DNA from: an uncultured Bacteroidales bacterium
GTDB taxonomy: Bacteria; Bacteroidota; Bacteroidia; Bacteroidales; Paludibacteraceae
Assembly: GCA_937892015.1 (NCBI GenBank)
Contig: CALAUY010000039.1
Span: 1-6,849, forward strand
Length of the DNA: 6,849 bases
Reading direction: 5' to 3'
Shown here: one piece after another, positions 1-6,599 of the stretch
Position numbering within the stretch: the first letter of the stretch is position 1
How the letters are laid out: each line of letters opens with the position of its first letter
Notes under the pieces: generated by a model
Seen by the model: only the letters and a program-made list of their open reading frames with translations
What the model was told of the DNA's origin: nothing
The model's database searches: none
Made by a program: the position numbers and the translations under genes

Positions 1-12
1 GGGGGGGGGGGG
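1..12. other. Run of 12 G at the window edge
   Basis: The first 12 bases are all G. They would encode four glycines in the radical SAM frame. A G run exactly at an edge is typical of two-colour sequencing artefacts or a trimmed contig end, although a short glycine stretch in this Rossmann-like domain cannot be excluded. Confidence 0.6.
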
Positions 13-1062
13 TATAGTGTTGTCGCCTTTTTCGATTTCTCCGCACCCGCTCAAGCAGTAGTTGACGGTGTGGCTGTCCTGGACTTTCAGCAGATGCACG
101 CTTTGTATACCAAGGGCGCCCTTGATGGCGTCATCGTACCCCGGGAACTTTTCGTGTCGAACTTTGTACCCCGGATGATCTACAGCGGCATCCTCCCCCA
201 AAACATATACATAACGCCTCGTGTCATCGGCAAAACCCTTTCGGAGGATGAAGTTTCCTCTTTCTTGACCCCATACCTTAGCGCCAAGTATCTGCCTTAT
301 CTGGAATTTCACATTGCCGATCATTGCAATCTCAACTGCAAAGCCTGCTCCCATTATTCCGGCTTGGTGACTTCCCCCGTATTTCCATCTTTTGACAAAT
401 TTGCCAAAGACATGGAGCGCCTCCATCACTTTATTGACGACATCGCGAACATTCGCATTTTAGGCGGCGAGCCTCTCTTGAACCCGGAGGTGAACAAATA
501 TGTGCGCCTCGCCAGAAGCTTCTATCCCGATGCCGGGCTTCACGTGGTAACCAACGCCCTGCTGCTCATGCAAATGAATGACGATTTCTTCCAAACGCTG
601 AGGGAAACAGTTTCGCAAATCGACATTTCCTTTTATCCCCCCATGGAAGGGAAGATCGACGCCGTGCAAAACTTCCTGCGGGAAAAAGGCATCCCCTTCT
701 CCATTACGCCCAAAATTGAAAAATTCAGAATGATACAAACTTTGAAAAGATCCCCCGCGCCCGATTACTTTTACAGATGCTGGCAAGCAAGTTGCCATAA
801 CTTGTACGACGGCAAGCTGGCGGCCTGCTTTATCCCTTTCACCGGCAAATATTTCAACGCCCGCTACCACAAAGATCTTCCCACGGATGGCGCCATAGAT
901 CTCTACGACAATGCGCTTACTACGGAAACACTAAAGACGAGACTTTTGGAGCCTTTTGAGAGATGTCGTTATTGCACCGACGGCATAACCGTCGATTGGG
1001 AACAGATAAAAACCCCTAGCCCCATGTCAGACTGGGTGATTGAGGGAAACGAAAATCATTAG
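1..1062 (+). CDS. Radical SAM protein with Rossmann-like N-terminal part, 5' end missing
   Basis: The frame is open from base 1, so the real start lies outside the window; 353 residues are visible. A GTG at 70 is unlikely to be the start, because the residues before it (YSVVAFFDF) read as a beta strand of a nucleotide-binding-like domain that continues to about residue 73. The radical SAM signature CNLNCKAC gives C109, C113 and C116 (CX3CX2C), which bind the 4Fe-4S cluster that cleaves S-adenosylmethionine. GGEP at 155-158 is the usual SAM-contact motif. Five later cysteines (C260, C265, C276, C322, C325) could hold an auxiliary Fe-S cluster, as in SPASM or twitch proteins, but the spacing is not classical SPASM. 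Proteins of this two-part build are often found in surface-polysaccharide or peptide-modification loci; the substrate is unknown. A strong terminator follows 27 nt after the stop. The family call is firm and the exact role is open. Confidence 0.88.
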   Translation, partial: GGGGYSVVAFFDFSAPAQAVVDGVAVLDFQQMHALYTKGALDGVIVPRELFVSNFVPRMIYSGILPQNIYITPRVIGKTLSEDEVSSFLTPYLSAKYLPYLEFHIADHCNLNCKACSHYSGLVTSPVFPSFDKFAKDMERLHHFIDDIANIRILGGEPLLNPEVNKYVRLARSFYPDAGLHVVTNALLLMQMNDDFFQTLRETVSQIDISFYPPMEGKIDAVQNFLREKGIPFSITPKIEKFRMIQTLKRSPAPDYFYRCWQASCHNLYDGKLAACFIPFTGKYFNARYHKDLPTDGAIDLYDNALTTETLKTRLLEPFERCRYCTDGITVDWEQIKTPSPMSDWVIEGNENH

Positions 1063-1088
1063 GATGTATTCCCTTTTCTTATTAAACG

Positions 1089-1125
1089 AAAAGCCAATCG
1101 GAGGCTGCTCTTCGATTGGCTTTTT
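1089..1125 (+). terminator. Rho-independent terminator after the radical SAM gene
   Basis: A perfect inverted repeat, AAGCCAATCG (1091-1100) against CGATTGGCTT (1113-1122), can be extended by two A-T pairs at the base. The loop is about 12 nt and may pair further inside. The right arm runs into a T tract at 1121-1125. Stem, loop and U tail together make a classical intrinsic terminator for the gene ending at 1062. Confidence 0.88.
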
Positions 1126-1126
1126 C

Positions 1127-1311
1127 CTTTGTGAAATTGGCGCACGTTACCGGCAAGGGGCGAAGGCGCTAGCTTACGCATCAGCGGGGGGCAAAACGCC
1201 GCGTCCGAGGGCGTCGCAGGTTCTCATCTCGTCATGGAAGATTCTTTCTCTTTCTGCCTTCTGCAAGACAGAGAAATTTTTGGAAAAAAGCTCATACTTC
1301 CTGCTCACTGC
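1127..1311. other. Intergenic stretch without a recognisable gene
   Basis: No convincing coding frame is seen. Bases 1141-1220 are visibly GC-richer than the flanks and contain short imperfect hairpins: 1160-1179 (GCG, mismatch, AGGC, loop, GCTT, mismatch, CGC) and ACGCC/GGCGT at 1196-1214. They could be REP-like elements or a decayed coding remnant, but I see only one copy, so neither can be claimed. Confidence 0.4.
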
Positions 1312-1422
1312 CTATTTTTTCTCCTTCTTGGTGTTGATGGTTAAGTAGGTGGTCTTTTCCATCTGCTGCAGTTTCATGCGGGCGTCTATGACCTGCATGG
1401 AGCGCTTGATGTTTTTTTGCAT
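1312..1422 (-). CDS. Possible gene fragment, C-terminal 36 codons of an unidentified protein
   Basis: On the minus strand an ATG at 1422 opens a 36-codon frame ending in TAG at 1314-1312. The peptide begins MQKNIKRSMQVIDARMKLQQ and is charged, likely helical, ending in a lysine-rich tail (KKEKK). The third positions and residue mix look coding, unlike the A/C-rich stretch beyond it. Going upstream, the frame stays open to about 1482 but crosses the Bacteroidetes promoter, where the residues become nonsense-like (Phe/Tyr/Asn-rich). It may be the tail of a gene cut off at the sequence junction near 1412-1436, or a small gene by itself. I recognise no family. Confidence 0.35.
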   Translation of the reverse strand: MQKNIKRSMQVIDARMKLQQMEKTTYLTINTKKEKK

Positions 1423-1438
1423 TTTTTCGCTCAAAAAA

Positions 1439-1470
1439 TTTGCATATATGAAAAATAAATTGTAACTTTG
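1439..1470 (+). promoter_or_regulatory. Bacteroidetes-type promoter for the yhcH-glgB-nagB cluster
   Basis: TTTG (1439-1442) is the -33 element and TAACTTTG (1463-1470) the -7 element (TAnnTTTG), separated by 20 bp. This matches the housekeeping sigma-ABfr promoter known from Bacteroides and relatives. An A tract (1433-1438) lies just upstream. Transcription should begin a few bases after 1470, near 1475-1478. Confidence 0.85.
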
Positions 1471-1490
1471 CAGTCGGAAACGTTATTACG

Positions 1491-1684
1491 AAACAAAAAA
1501 AGAAGAAGAAAGGAAAAGAATACAAAACACAAAATACAAAATACAAAACGCAAAACAATAACAAACGCAAAACACAAAACGCAAAACGCAAAACACAAAA
1601 CAAAGCAATAACAAACACAAAACAATAACAAACACAAAACAATAACAAACACAATACAGATAACAAAACAAACACAATACAGAT
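1491..1684 (+). promoter_or_regulatory. Long A/C-only 5' leader without Shine-Dalgarno site
   Basis: The span between promoter and start codon is almost free of G and T: from 1521 to 1684 about 146 of 164 bases are A or C. Before that lies a purine block (1501-1520). It holds variants of CAAAACA, AACGCAAA and CAATAACAAA. There is no ATG, GTG or TTG between the predicted transcription start and 1685, and no ribosome site close to the start. Such RNA cannot fold well, so I infer a single-stranded translation leader, possibly bound by ribosomal protein S1. A-rich initiation regions are known in Bacteroidetes, but one this long and regular is unusual. Confidence 0.65.
1606..1656 (+). repeat. Three tandem copies of a 17-bp A/C-rich unit
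   Basis: The unit CAATAACAAACACAAAA occurs at 1606-1622 and 1623-1639 exactly, and at 1640-1656 with one change (AATA at the end). A partial related unit (CAATAACAAACGCAAAA) lies at 1556-1572. The unit length is not a codon question because this is leader. The exact head-to-tail copies suggest slippage or unequal recombination. Confidence 0.85.
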
Positions 1685-1685
1685 A
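1647..1685 (+). repeat. Direct 16-bp repeat reaching the start codon
   Basis: AAACACAATACAGATA is found at 1647-1662 and again at 1670-1685. The second copy ends on the A of the start codon at 1685; the first copy continues as ATAACA and so gives no start codon. This looks like a duplication of the translation start region in which only the downstream copy kept an ATG. Confidence 0.8.
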
Positions 1686-2143
1686 TGATTTTAGACAAGC
1701 TTGAGAATGCGGCCAACTACTATGACAGTGTGCCGGGATTAGAGCGATTTATGGATTTTTATGCGACAAACGATTTGGAGAGTCTGCCGGCATGCAAAAT
1801 CAAGTTAGACGGTGATGACCTCATCGTGAACATCAATGATTTCCACGGCAAGGAGGAAAAGGACTGCCGAATGGAAGCTCACAAAGAGTACCTTGACATC
1901 CAGATTCCTCTGACCGACGACGAAGAGATGGGCTGGAAGGCGCAAGTGGACTGCCAAGACATCACGACGGAGTACAACGAGCAGAAAGATGTGGAGTTTT
2001 ACGGAGATAAAGCAACGGCGAAGTTCAGAGTGCCCGCCGGCCATTTCGCTGTTTTCTTCCCTGAAGATGCGCATCAGCCGGGTATTGCTCCGGGCAAAGT
2101 GTATCGGAAAATTATCGTGAAAGCGAAAATGTTGCTACTATAA
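1685..2143 (+). CDS. YhcH/YjgK/YiaL (DUF386, TabA) family protein
   Basis: The 152-residue protein has the full length of this family, a cupin-like beta-barrel fold that binds a metal ion. Visible hallmarks are MEAHKEYLDIQ (E64, H66, D71), the central metal and active-site strand, and VFFPEDAHQP with H130, followed by the typical C-terminal KVYRKIIVKAK strand. Relatives include E. coli YhcH, encoded with sialic acid catabolism genes, TabA, linked to biofilm control, and EbgC. Their exact reaction is poorly settled; sugar-acid or amino-sugar handling is the usual guess. The protein is cytosolic, with no signal peptide. It is the first gene after the A/C-rich leader and lies 18 nt before glgB, with nagB further down, which favours an amino-sugar role. 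ATG at 1685 is the only sensible start. The family call is firm and the function is inferred. Confidence 0.9.
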   Translation: MILDKLENAANYYDSVPGLERFMDFYATNDLESLPACKIKLDGDDLIVNINDFHGKEEKDCRMEAHKEYLDIQIPLTDDEEMGWKAQVDCQDITTEYNEQKDVEFYGDKATAKFRVPAGHFAVFFPEDAHQPGIAPGKVYRKIIVKAKMLLL

Positions 2144-2161
2144 CCCTTAAACGTGTCGGCC

Positions 2162-4195
2162 ATGAAAGAATTAAAACTGATACAGTCGGACCCTTATCTC
2201 AAGCCATACGCAAGGGCCATTGAGGGAAGATACGAGTACTTCTTGCGACGGGAGAAAGAGTTGACTGCGGGTAAGTTGTTGCGCGACTTTGCGGACGGTT
2301 ACCTCTATTACGGGCTTCACAAAACATCGGAGGGTTGGGTGTTCCGTGAGTGGGCTCCCAACGCCACGGCCATCTACCTGATTGGCGATTTCAACCAATG
2401 GCAGAAGTCGGAGAACTACCGGCTCAAGTCGCTTGGGAACGGCAACTGGGAGTTGGTATTGTCCCAAAAAGCGATGCAGCACGGTCAGTTGTACAAACTG
2501 CTGGTTGAATGGTACGGAGGAGCCGGTGAGCGCATCCCATCGTACGCGACGCGCGTGGTACAAGATGATCGCACGAAGATTTTCTCGGCGCAAGTGTGGG
2601 CACCGAAAGCGTACAAGTTCGCACATAAACAGCCGATAAAAACCGAGCGCAGCAAGTCGGGACTGTTCATCTATGAATGCCATATCGGCATGAGCGGCAA
2701 CGCAGAGCGCGTCTCGACGTACGAGGAGTTCAGGCAGAACATCTTGCCGCGGATTGAAGCATTGGGTTACAACTGCATCCAGATTATGGCCATTCAGGAG
2801 CATCCTTACTACGGCTCGTTCGGCTACCACGTGAGCAATTTCTTTGCCGCCTCGTCGCGTTTCGGCACGCCTGAGGAACTGAAAGCCCTGATTGACGATG
2901 CGCATGGTCGCGGGATGGCTGTGATTATGGACCTCGTCCATTCGCATGCCGTGAAGAACGAGCATGAGGGACTCGGCAATTTCGACGGAACGCCGTATCA
3001 GTATTTCCATGAAGGCGTACGCCGCGAACATCCGGCATGGGACTCGCTCTGCTTCGACTATCAGAAGCCGCAAGTCATACATTTCTTGCTCTCTAACTGC
3101 AAGTTCTGGCTCGAAGAGTACCATTTCGACGGCTTCCGTTTCGATGGTGTCACCTCGATGATTTACCGCTCGCACGGACTCGGCGAGGATTTCAACGGAT
3201 ACGATTCCTACTACAACATGAACCAAGACGGCGATGCCATCTGTTACCTCACACTCGCCAATAAGCTCATCCACCAAGTGAAACGCTCGGCCATCACGAT
3301 TGCTGAGGAGATGTCGGGCATGCCGGGACTGGCAGCACCCATCAAAGACGGCGGAATGGGTTTCGACTACCGACTGGCGATGGGTATTCCGGATTTCTGG
3401 ATTAAGATGATTAAGGAGGTGAAAGATGAGGACTGGAAAGCCGGGCATATCCTTTACGAGATGAGTAACCGCCGCCAAGACGAGAAAACCATCTCGTATG
3501 CCGAGTCGCACGACCAAGCATTAGTTGGCGACAAGACCATCATCTTCCGCCTGATGGACTCCGACATGTATTGGCACATGGAGCATGGCCATGCCACGTT
3601 CATGGTGGACCGCGGCATCGCTCTGCATAAGATGATTCGGCTCATCACCGCCTCTACCATCAACGGCGGATACCTCAACTTCATGGGCAACGAGTTCGGG
3701 CATCCGGAATGGATTGATTTCCCGCGCGAGGGCAACGGATGGAGCTACAAGTATGCGCGCAGACAATGGGATCTGGTGGATAACGACAACTTGTACTACA
3801 CGAACCTCAACCGGTTCGATGCAGCGATGATTCATCTGTTGGAAGAGAAACTGCAGCGGGTGGACGATCCCAAGCTGGGCGAGCATCTGCCGTGGATATA
3901 CAACCTCTGGGATAAAGATGGCGACCAAGTGGTTGCCTTCAGGCGCGGCAATCTCATCTTTGCCTTCAACTGGAACGGACAACAATCGTTCCCCGACTAC
4001 GGCTTCCTCGCTCCTGCAGGCAGCTACAAAGTGGTTCTCAATACCGATGCGAAAGAGTTCGCCGGATTCGGACAAACGGACGACAGCATCATCCATTTCA
4101 CACAAGACGACCCGCTCTACCGACCGGAAGGCAAGGGATGGCTCAAACTCTATTTGCCCGCACGAACGGCAGTCGTTCTGGAAAAACAAGACTAA
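2162..4195 (+). CDS. glgB: 1,4-alpha-glucan (glycogen) branching enzyme, GH13 eukaryote-like type
   Basis: The enzyme cuts alpha-1,4 chains and rejoins them as alpha-1,6 branches in glycogen, in the cytosol. I chose the ATG at 2162 (677 residues) over the GTG at 2153, because MKELKLIQSDPYLKPY matches the usual family N-terminus. A CBM48 domain lies at about 55-120 (WVFREWAPNA, LIGDFNQW). The GH13 barrel follows with region I DLVHSH (257-262), region II GFRFDG with nucleophile D328, region III AEEMSG with acid/base E382, and region IV ESHDQ with D451. GYHVSNFFA and FMGNEFGHPEW are typical of the branching enzymes shared by Bacteroidetes and eukaryotes, rather than E. coli GlgB. An all-beta C-terminal domain (about 580-677) ends in VVLEKQD. 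Region III has Glu where Asp usually follows the catalytic Glu. The gene is intact, lies 18 nt after the YhcH-family gene and 33 nt before nagB. Confidence 0.95.
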   Translation: MKELKLIQSDPYLKPYARAIEGRYEYFLRREKELTAGKLLRDFADGYLYYGLHKTSEGWVFREWAPNATAIYLIGDFNQWQKSENYRLKSLGNGNWELVLSQKAMQHGQLYKLLVEWYGGAGERIPSYATRVVQDDRTKIFSAQVWAPKAYKFAHKQPIKTERSKSGLFIYECHIGMSGNAERVSTYEEFRQNILPRIEALGYNCIQIMAIQEHPYYGSFGYHVSNFFAASSRFGTPEELKALIDDAHGRGMAVIMDLVHSHAVKNEHEGLGNFDGTPYQYFHEGVRREHPAWDSLCFDYQKPQVIHFLLSNCKFWLEEYHFDGFRFDGVTSMIYRSHGLGEDFNGYDSYYNMNQDGDAICYLTLANKLIHQVKRSAITIAEEMSGMPGLAAPIKDGGMGFDYRLAMGIPDFWIKMIKEVKDEDWKAGHILYEMSNRRQDEKTISYAESHDQALVGDKTIIFRLMDSDMYWHMEHGHATFMVDRGIALHKMIRLITASTINGGYLNFMGNEFGHPEWIDFPREGNGWSYKYARRQWDLVDNDNLYYTNLNRFDAAMIHLLEEKLQRVDDPKLGEHLPWIYNLWDKDGDQVVAFRRGNLIFAFNWNGQQSFPDYGFLAPAGSYKVVLNTDAKEFAGFGQTDDSIIHFTQDDPLYRPEGKGWLKLYLPARTAVVLEKQD

Positions 4196-4228
4196 AAACG
4201 TAAACGATATTCAAACAACAACAGCACT

Positions 4229-5041
4229 ATGCGACTTATTATTCAACCATCATACGCAGCCCTCTCTGAATGGGCGGCCAACTACACCGCAAAGAAAATT
4301 ATTGACGCTAACCCGACAGCAGAGCATCCGTTTGTGCTGGGATTACCAACCGGTTCGTCACCGCTTGGCATGTACAAACACCTCATCGAACTCAATAAGC
4401 AAGGAGTGGTGTCATTCAAGCATGTAGTCACTTTCAATATGGATGAATATGTCGGACTGCCCGTTGAGCATCCGGAAAGTTACCATAGTTTTATGTGGAA
4501 TAATTTCTTCTCCCACATCGACATCTGTCCGGAGAACGTACATATCCTGAACGGCAATGCCGACGATTTGGAGAAAGAGTGCGCTCACTACGAAGAGATG
4601 ATTCGCTCGTTTGGCGGCATCGACCTCTTCCTTGGCGGCATTGGTCCCGACGGACATATAGCATTCAACGAGCCGGGCTCATCGCTTGCTTCGCGTACAC
4701 GCCAGAAAACGCTGACATCGGACACTATCATTGCCAACTCGCGCTTCTTCGACAACGATGTCAACAAAGTGCCGAAAACGGCTCTCACAGTCGGTGTCGG
4801 AACGGTGATGGATGCCAAAGAGGTGCTCATCATGGTCAACGGACACGGCAAAGCGCGTGCACTACAACATGCTGTGGAAGAGCCCGTTAGCCACATGTGG
4901 ACCATCTCTGCACTGCAGATGCACCCGAAAGGAATCATCGTTTGCGATGAAGCGGCTTGCGATGAACTGAAGGTAGGTACGTTCAAGTATTTCCTCGACA
5001 TCGAGAACAACCACCTCGACCCTGCAAGTTTGCTGCGATAA
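4229..5041 (+). CDS. nagB: Glucosamine-6-phosphate deaminase
   Basis: NagB converts glucosamine-6-phosphate to fructose-6-phosphate and ammonia, the last step that brings amino sugars into glycolysis. The 270-residue protein is of normal length (E. coli has 266). It shows LGLPTGSSPLGMY (38-49, phosphate loop), FNMDEYVGLP with D72, and GGIGPDGHIAFNEPGSS with D141, H143 and E148, which line up with the catalytic residues of E. coli NagB at the same numbers. The residues that bind the allosteric activator GlcNAc-6-phosphate in E. coli (S152, R158, K160, Y254) are also present at equal positions, so the hexameric allosteric form is likely. The start ATG follows an A/C-rich gap (CAAACAACAACAGCACT) without a Shine-Dalgarno site. 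It is 33 nt after glgB and 9 nt before the next gene, so it is probably cotranscribed. Confidence 0.96.
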   Translation: MRLIIQPSYAALSEWAANYTAKKIIDANPTAEHPFVLGLPTGSSPLGMYKHLIELNKQGVVSFKHVVTFNMDEYVGLPVEHPESYHSFMWNNFFSHIDICPENVHILNGNADDLEKECAHYEEMIRSFGGIDLFLGGIGPDGHIAFNEPGSSLASRTRQKTLTSDTIIANSRFFDNDVNKVPKTALTVGVGTVMDAKEVLIMVNGHGKARALQHAVEEPVSHMWTISALQMHPKGIIVCDEAACDELKVGTFKYFLDIENNHLDPASLLR

Positions 5042-5050
5042 AAGACAGTT

Positions 5051-5830
5051 ATGGCTAAAAATCTGACGAAATACTTCCTCCTCGGCGGTCTGGGTTTTGT
5101 GCTGGGAGGTCCGATTGGTGCGGCATTGGCAGTGGTCATCACGTCCATGCTGGATTCGTCCAAAGCGCTTCCTACAGGAGAGAGTGGTTCAACCAATTTC
5201 GCCTCTTCTGCCTCTTCTTCTGCGGGCAGTAAGCAGAGTACGCGCGTTGCTGACATCAAAGTGTCGCTGCTGGTGCTCATCGCTTGCGTCATCAAGGTCG
5301 ATGGACACGTGAAGAAAACGGAGCTCGACCTCGTTAAGCGTTTCCTTGTGCGCAACTACGGCGAACAAGGTGCACTGGAGGCACTACAGATACTCAAATC
5401 CCTACTCCAACAAGAGATTGACCCAACGGCCGTTGCTAACCAGATTCGCGACAACGTCAACTACTCAACGCGACTCGAACTGCTGCATTTCCTCTTCGAT
5501 CTTGCTAATTCTGACGGCGAGTTTGCCGACTCCGAGATGCAGATGATTGAGCGTATAAGCAACGGACTCAACGTCTCTGCGGCCGATTTCCGCGCCTTGG
5601 CAGCACTCTTCCACAAGACGAAAGATCCCAACTGGGCATACGAGGCTCTGGAGATAACGCCCGGCGCAACCAACGATGAGGTGAAGAAAGCCTATCGCCG
5701 CATGGCAATGAAATACCACCCCGACAAGGTGGCAAGTGCCGGAGAAGAGATGCATCAGAAAGCGACGGAAAAATTCCGCGCTGTCAATGAGGCTTACGAG
5801 CACATCAAAGCACAACGCGGAATCAGTTGA
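5051..5830 (+). CDS. Membrane-anchored TerB/J-domain co-chaperone, DjlA-like
   Basis: The 259-residue protein has three parts. A glycine-rich hydrophobic segment (about 8-33, LLGGLGFVLGG onward) should anchor it in the inner membrane. A serine-rich linker (about 43-64) follows. A TerB-like all-helical domain covers about 65-190 and carries two acidic repeats, VIKVDGHVKKTELDLVKRFL and LANSDGEFADSE, which may bind metal. A J domain at about 196-253 has the HPD motif at 223-225 (KYHPDK), which stimulates the ATPase of DnaK. The order membrane segment, TerB, J is that of E. coli DjlA (271 residues). It lies only 9 nt after nagB and has no Shine-Dalgarno site, so it probably rides on the operon transcript; a functional link to sugar metabolism is not evident. 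The architecture is clear and the client proteins are unknown. Confidence 0.88.
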   Translation: MAKNLTKYFLLGGLGFVLGGPIGAALAVVITSMLDSSKALPTGESGSTNFASSASSSAGSKQSTRVADIKVSLLVLIACVIKVDGHVKKTELDLVKRFLVRNYGEQGALEALQILKSLLQQEIDPTAVANQIRDNVNYSTRLELLHFLFDLANSDGEFADSEMQMIERISNGLNVSAADFRALAALFHKTKDPNWAYEALEITPGATNDEVKKAYRRMAMKYHPDKVASAGEEMHQKATEKFRAVNEAYEHIKAQRGIS

Positions 5831-5854
5831 GATAAAATCTTGAGTGATAATAAA

Positions 5855-5913
5855 ATCTATTGGGCAACTACTTCGTCAGTAGAGCAATAGTCAAAGCCAA
5901 ATCTATTGACTAT
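5855..5913. terminator. Possible bidirectional hairpin region between convergent genes
   Basis: The gap between the two convergent genes holds overlapping inverted repeats. CTATTG (5857-5862) pairs with CAATAG (5885-5890) around an inner CTACT/AGTAG stem (5868-5872, 5878-5882). ATAGTCAA (5887-5894) pairs perfectly with TTGACTAT (5906-5913), which reaches into the stop codon of the minus-strand gene. The hairpins compete for the same bases. No U tract follows, so termination is only a guess from location. Confidence 0.4.
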
Positions 5914-6533
5914 CTGCCAATGTTATAATGCTTGAGCAGCGTACGCACGCGCGTAGATAACGCCGGACTTTTCCAACGCGCCAAATACTCGAAGAGACGA
6001 TTTTCATCGAGCTGGTTGACCATGAACTCTTCGTTGAGCTGCAACTCATCCACAACCTCTTCAGTCGCATAATCAGGATGGAGATACAACGTGTCCAACA
6101 GCGCTTTTTCAGGCGTTGCCAACATGAACGACCGACCATTCGACAGCGCATGAGGTTGATAGCCGAAATACAGATGCTGCGCAATACTGCGATACGAATA
6201 CATACCTAACGCGTTCTCATACACGGCGGGTTTTTGCGTCGTCACACTCGTAAAGGGCGTCTCCTGCTGAGGAATCATGTTGTGATACGACAACGCATAC
6301 TGCAGACTCAGATACGACGGACTAACCATCTGACCCGCAACAATGAGCGCAAAATCAGCATCTTGCGCACTCTCACGAAAAGCGTACTGACCACGACGCA
6401 GTTTCATCAAATAACCTTTCTTCACCCAACGAGTGATACTATTACGGTCATAATCGGGTACAAACTCCTCGATTTGGTCAATGTTGAAGCAGCCTAATGG
6501 CAACAGCTTTGTACGAAAAAATAAATAGTTCAT
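5910..6533 (-). CDS. AbiEi-family winged-helix protein, solitary antitoxin-like regulator
   Basis: The 207-residue protein resembles AbiEi, the antitoxin of type IV toxin-antitoxin pairs, which represses its own promoter through an N-terminal winged helix. That part covers about 10-55 (IDQIEEFVPDYDRNSITRWV, then KKGYLMKLRRGQYAF as the wing). The AbiEi core follows with PSYLSLQYALSYHNMIP (72-88), TSVTTQKP (95-102) and the hallmark LATPEKALLDTLYL (138-151). I chose ATG at 6533. An in-frame TTG at 6560 overlaps the -7 promoter element and so cannot be the start. Usually the AbiEii nucleotidyltransferase toxin follows directly; here the next 80 nt are intergenic and a convergent gene comes after, so no toxin lies downstream. 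It may be an orphan antitoxin or a stand-alone regulator of this family. Own Bacteroidetes promoter; no clear Shine-Dalgarno site. Confidence 0.82.
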   Translation of the reverse strand: MNYLFFRTKLLPLGCFNIDQIEEFVPDYDRNSITRWVKKGYLMKLRRGQYAFRESAQDADFALIVAGQMVSPSYLSLQYALSYHNMIPQQETPFTSVTTQKPAVYENALGMYSYRSIAQHLYFGYQPHALSNGRSFMLATPEKALLDTLYLHPDYATEEVVDELQLNEEFMVNQLDENRLFEYLARWKSPALSTRVRTLLKHYNIGR

Positions 6534-6557
6534 ATGTTCATCATTCCAAAAACGCTG

Positions 6558-6589
6558 CAAAATTAGTGAATTTCTCGAACATATGCAAA
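6558..6589 (-). promoter_or_regulatory. Bacteroidetes-type promoter for the AbiEi-like gene
   Basis: Read on the minus strand, TTTG (6589-6586) and TAATTTTG (6565-6558) are separated by 20 bp, the same spacing as the promoter at 1439-1470. Transcription should begin near 6551, giving a leader of only about 18 nt before the ATG at 6533. AbiEi proteins commonly repress their own promoter, but no clear repeated operator is seen inside this element. Confidence 0.83.
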
Positions 6590-6599
6590 TTTTTTTGAC

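Noticed and set aside
70..72. GTG as start of the radical SAM gene
   Set aside because: The frame is open back to base 1 and the upstream residues fit the N-terminal domain, so the gene is simply cut by the window edge.
1520..1684. CRISPR-like or satellite array
   Set aside because: Units are only 16-17 bp, directly abutting, with no unique spacers and no cas genes.
1292..1716. Long minus-strand reading frames rich in Phe, Cys, Val and Leu
   Set aside because: They are translations of the A/C-rich leader read backwards; low-complexity residues and no start context.
2153..2161. GTG start of glgB three codons earlier
   Set aside because: ATG at 2162 gives the usual family N-terminus; the extra residues add nothing recognisable.
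2171..3517. 448-codon minus-strand frame
   Set aside because: It is the antisense shadow of glgB, whose plus-strand frame has all catalytic motifs.
6534..6560. TTG start for the AbiEi-like gene
   Set aside because: It lies on the -7 promoter element and so upstream of the predicted transcript start.
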